Below the pieces are notes generated by a model. It was not told the DNA's origin. It worked only from the letters and a program-made list of their open reading frames with translations, and searched no databases. The translations under genes were made by a program, and so were the position numbers. Below are positions 33,985 to 34,298 of a stretch of DNA of 34,298 bases, one piece after another. Source of the DNA: an uncultured Scytonema sp. (lineage in GTDB: Bacteria > Cyanobacteriota > Cyanobacteriia > Cyanobacteriales > Nostocaceae); NCBI GenBank assembly GCA_937873135.1, contig CALMVQ010000269.1, positions 1-34,298 of the forward strand, in the 5' to 3' direction. Numbering within the stretch: position 1 is the first letter of the stretch; each line of letters starts with the position of its first letter.

Positions 33985-34239
33985 ATGAAAATCGCTCAAG
34001 TAGCTCCCTTATGGGAACGAGTTCTACCTCCTACATAAAGAGGAATTCAACTGATGGCGAGTCGTTTGACAGACGAACTGGTACGTAGAGATCATGACGT
34101 AACTTTGTTCGCTTCTGGCGATTCGCAAAGTTTGGCTAAATTAGAAGCTGTTCATCCTCGTGCATTGCGCTTGAACTGAAATATCAAAGAGTATGCGATC
34201 TATGAAATGCTGGAACTTAGCCAATTACCCAAATGTTAA
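33985..34239 (+). pseudogene. Group 1 (GT4) glycosyltransferase N-terminal relic
   Basis: From the ATG at 33985 a single frame reads MKIAQVAPLWERV, then after a TAA at 34036 MASRLTDELVRRDHDVTLF, ASGDSQSLAKLEAVHPRA, and after a TGA at 34177 NIKEYAIYEMLELSQL, ending at a TAA at 34237. This matches the start of GT4-type glycosyltransferases related to the sucrose/UDP-sugar family (typically about 350-400 residues). Two nonsense codons and loss of the whole catalytic half make it non-functional. The final stop lies in the first unit of a TAAAAAG array, so the break point coincides with the repeat. Confidence 0.85.
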
Positions 34240-34271
34240 AAAGTAAAAAGTAAAAAGTAAAAAGTAAAAAG
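34237..34271 (+). repeat. TAAAAAG heptamer repeat
   Basis: Five exact copies of TAAAAAG, of the STRR class, directly at the truncation point of the glycosyltransferase relic. Confidence 0.92.
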
Positions 34272-34298
34272 AGAATCCCCATAATTAAAATTAGGGGA

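Noticed and set aside
33900-34088. Plus-strand 62-codon frame near the right end
   Set aside because: Out of frame with the glycosyltransferase relic, which explains the sequence better.

Overview
The window comes from a filamentous, probably heterocyst-forming cyanobacterium of the Nostocales type. The evidence is the many HIP1 palindromes (GCGATCGC) scattered through genes, the heptanucleotide short tandem repeats in intergenic DNA (TTAGGAG, TAATAGC, TAAAAAG, TTGTTAG), the small palindromic dispersed repeats, and several gene families typical of this group (ferredoxin-type sulfite reductase, VTE6-like membrane kinase, PpiC/HlyB-type export genes). I cannot name the species from sequence alone.

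Layout. 1-1.3 kb: an overlapping antitoxin/PIN-toxin pair, then a WD40 relic. 1.7-4.5 kb: a fused two-domain M16 zinc protease. 4.5-5.1 kb: a shattered PD-(D/E)XK homing-type endonuclease relic just downstream of an intact tRNA-Arg(UCU) with a clear promoter. 5.2-8.4 kb: three cyanobacterial proteins of unknown role (soluble; multi-pass membrane; HTH with an acidic tract) and cutA. 8.4-10.3 kb: an ADP-ribosylglycohydrolase and a small predicted outer-membrane barrel. 10.6-12.7 kb: sulfite reductase with an unexpected ribbon-helix-helix tail. 12.9-19.9 kb: FHA protein, broken CHAT gene, rsmE, coiled-coil and TPR proteins, an 11-mer-repeat LEA-like protein, a lipase and two VOC proteins. 20.1-31.5 kb: a type I secretion region. 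31.5-34.3 kb: an NmrA-like reductase, exodeoxyribonuclease III and a glycosyltransferase relic.

The most coherent system is the secretion region. A PpiC-type isomerase overlaps the gene for an ABC exporter carrying a cyclic-nucleotide-binding-like domain and a degenerate C39 domain (both minus strand). An HlyD-type adaptor lies 6.5 kb away on the same strand. Between them sit two plus-strand subtilases without Sec signal peptides. One carries an RTX-like segment; the other carries, at its N-terminus, a motif normally found at the C-terminus of subtilases. The simplest reading is a dedicated type I exporter with its protease cargo; no TolC-like outer-membrane partner is present in the window.

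Two non-coding observations stand out. A 55-nt block with 46 identities and no gaps lies about 250-270 bp upstream of both the second subtilase and the small barrel protein 18 kb away, suggesting shared regulation. A dispersed palindromic repeat family (three copies seen) has one copy inside the VTE6-like reading frame, where it is read through as about 22 extra residues.
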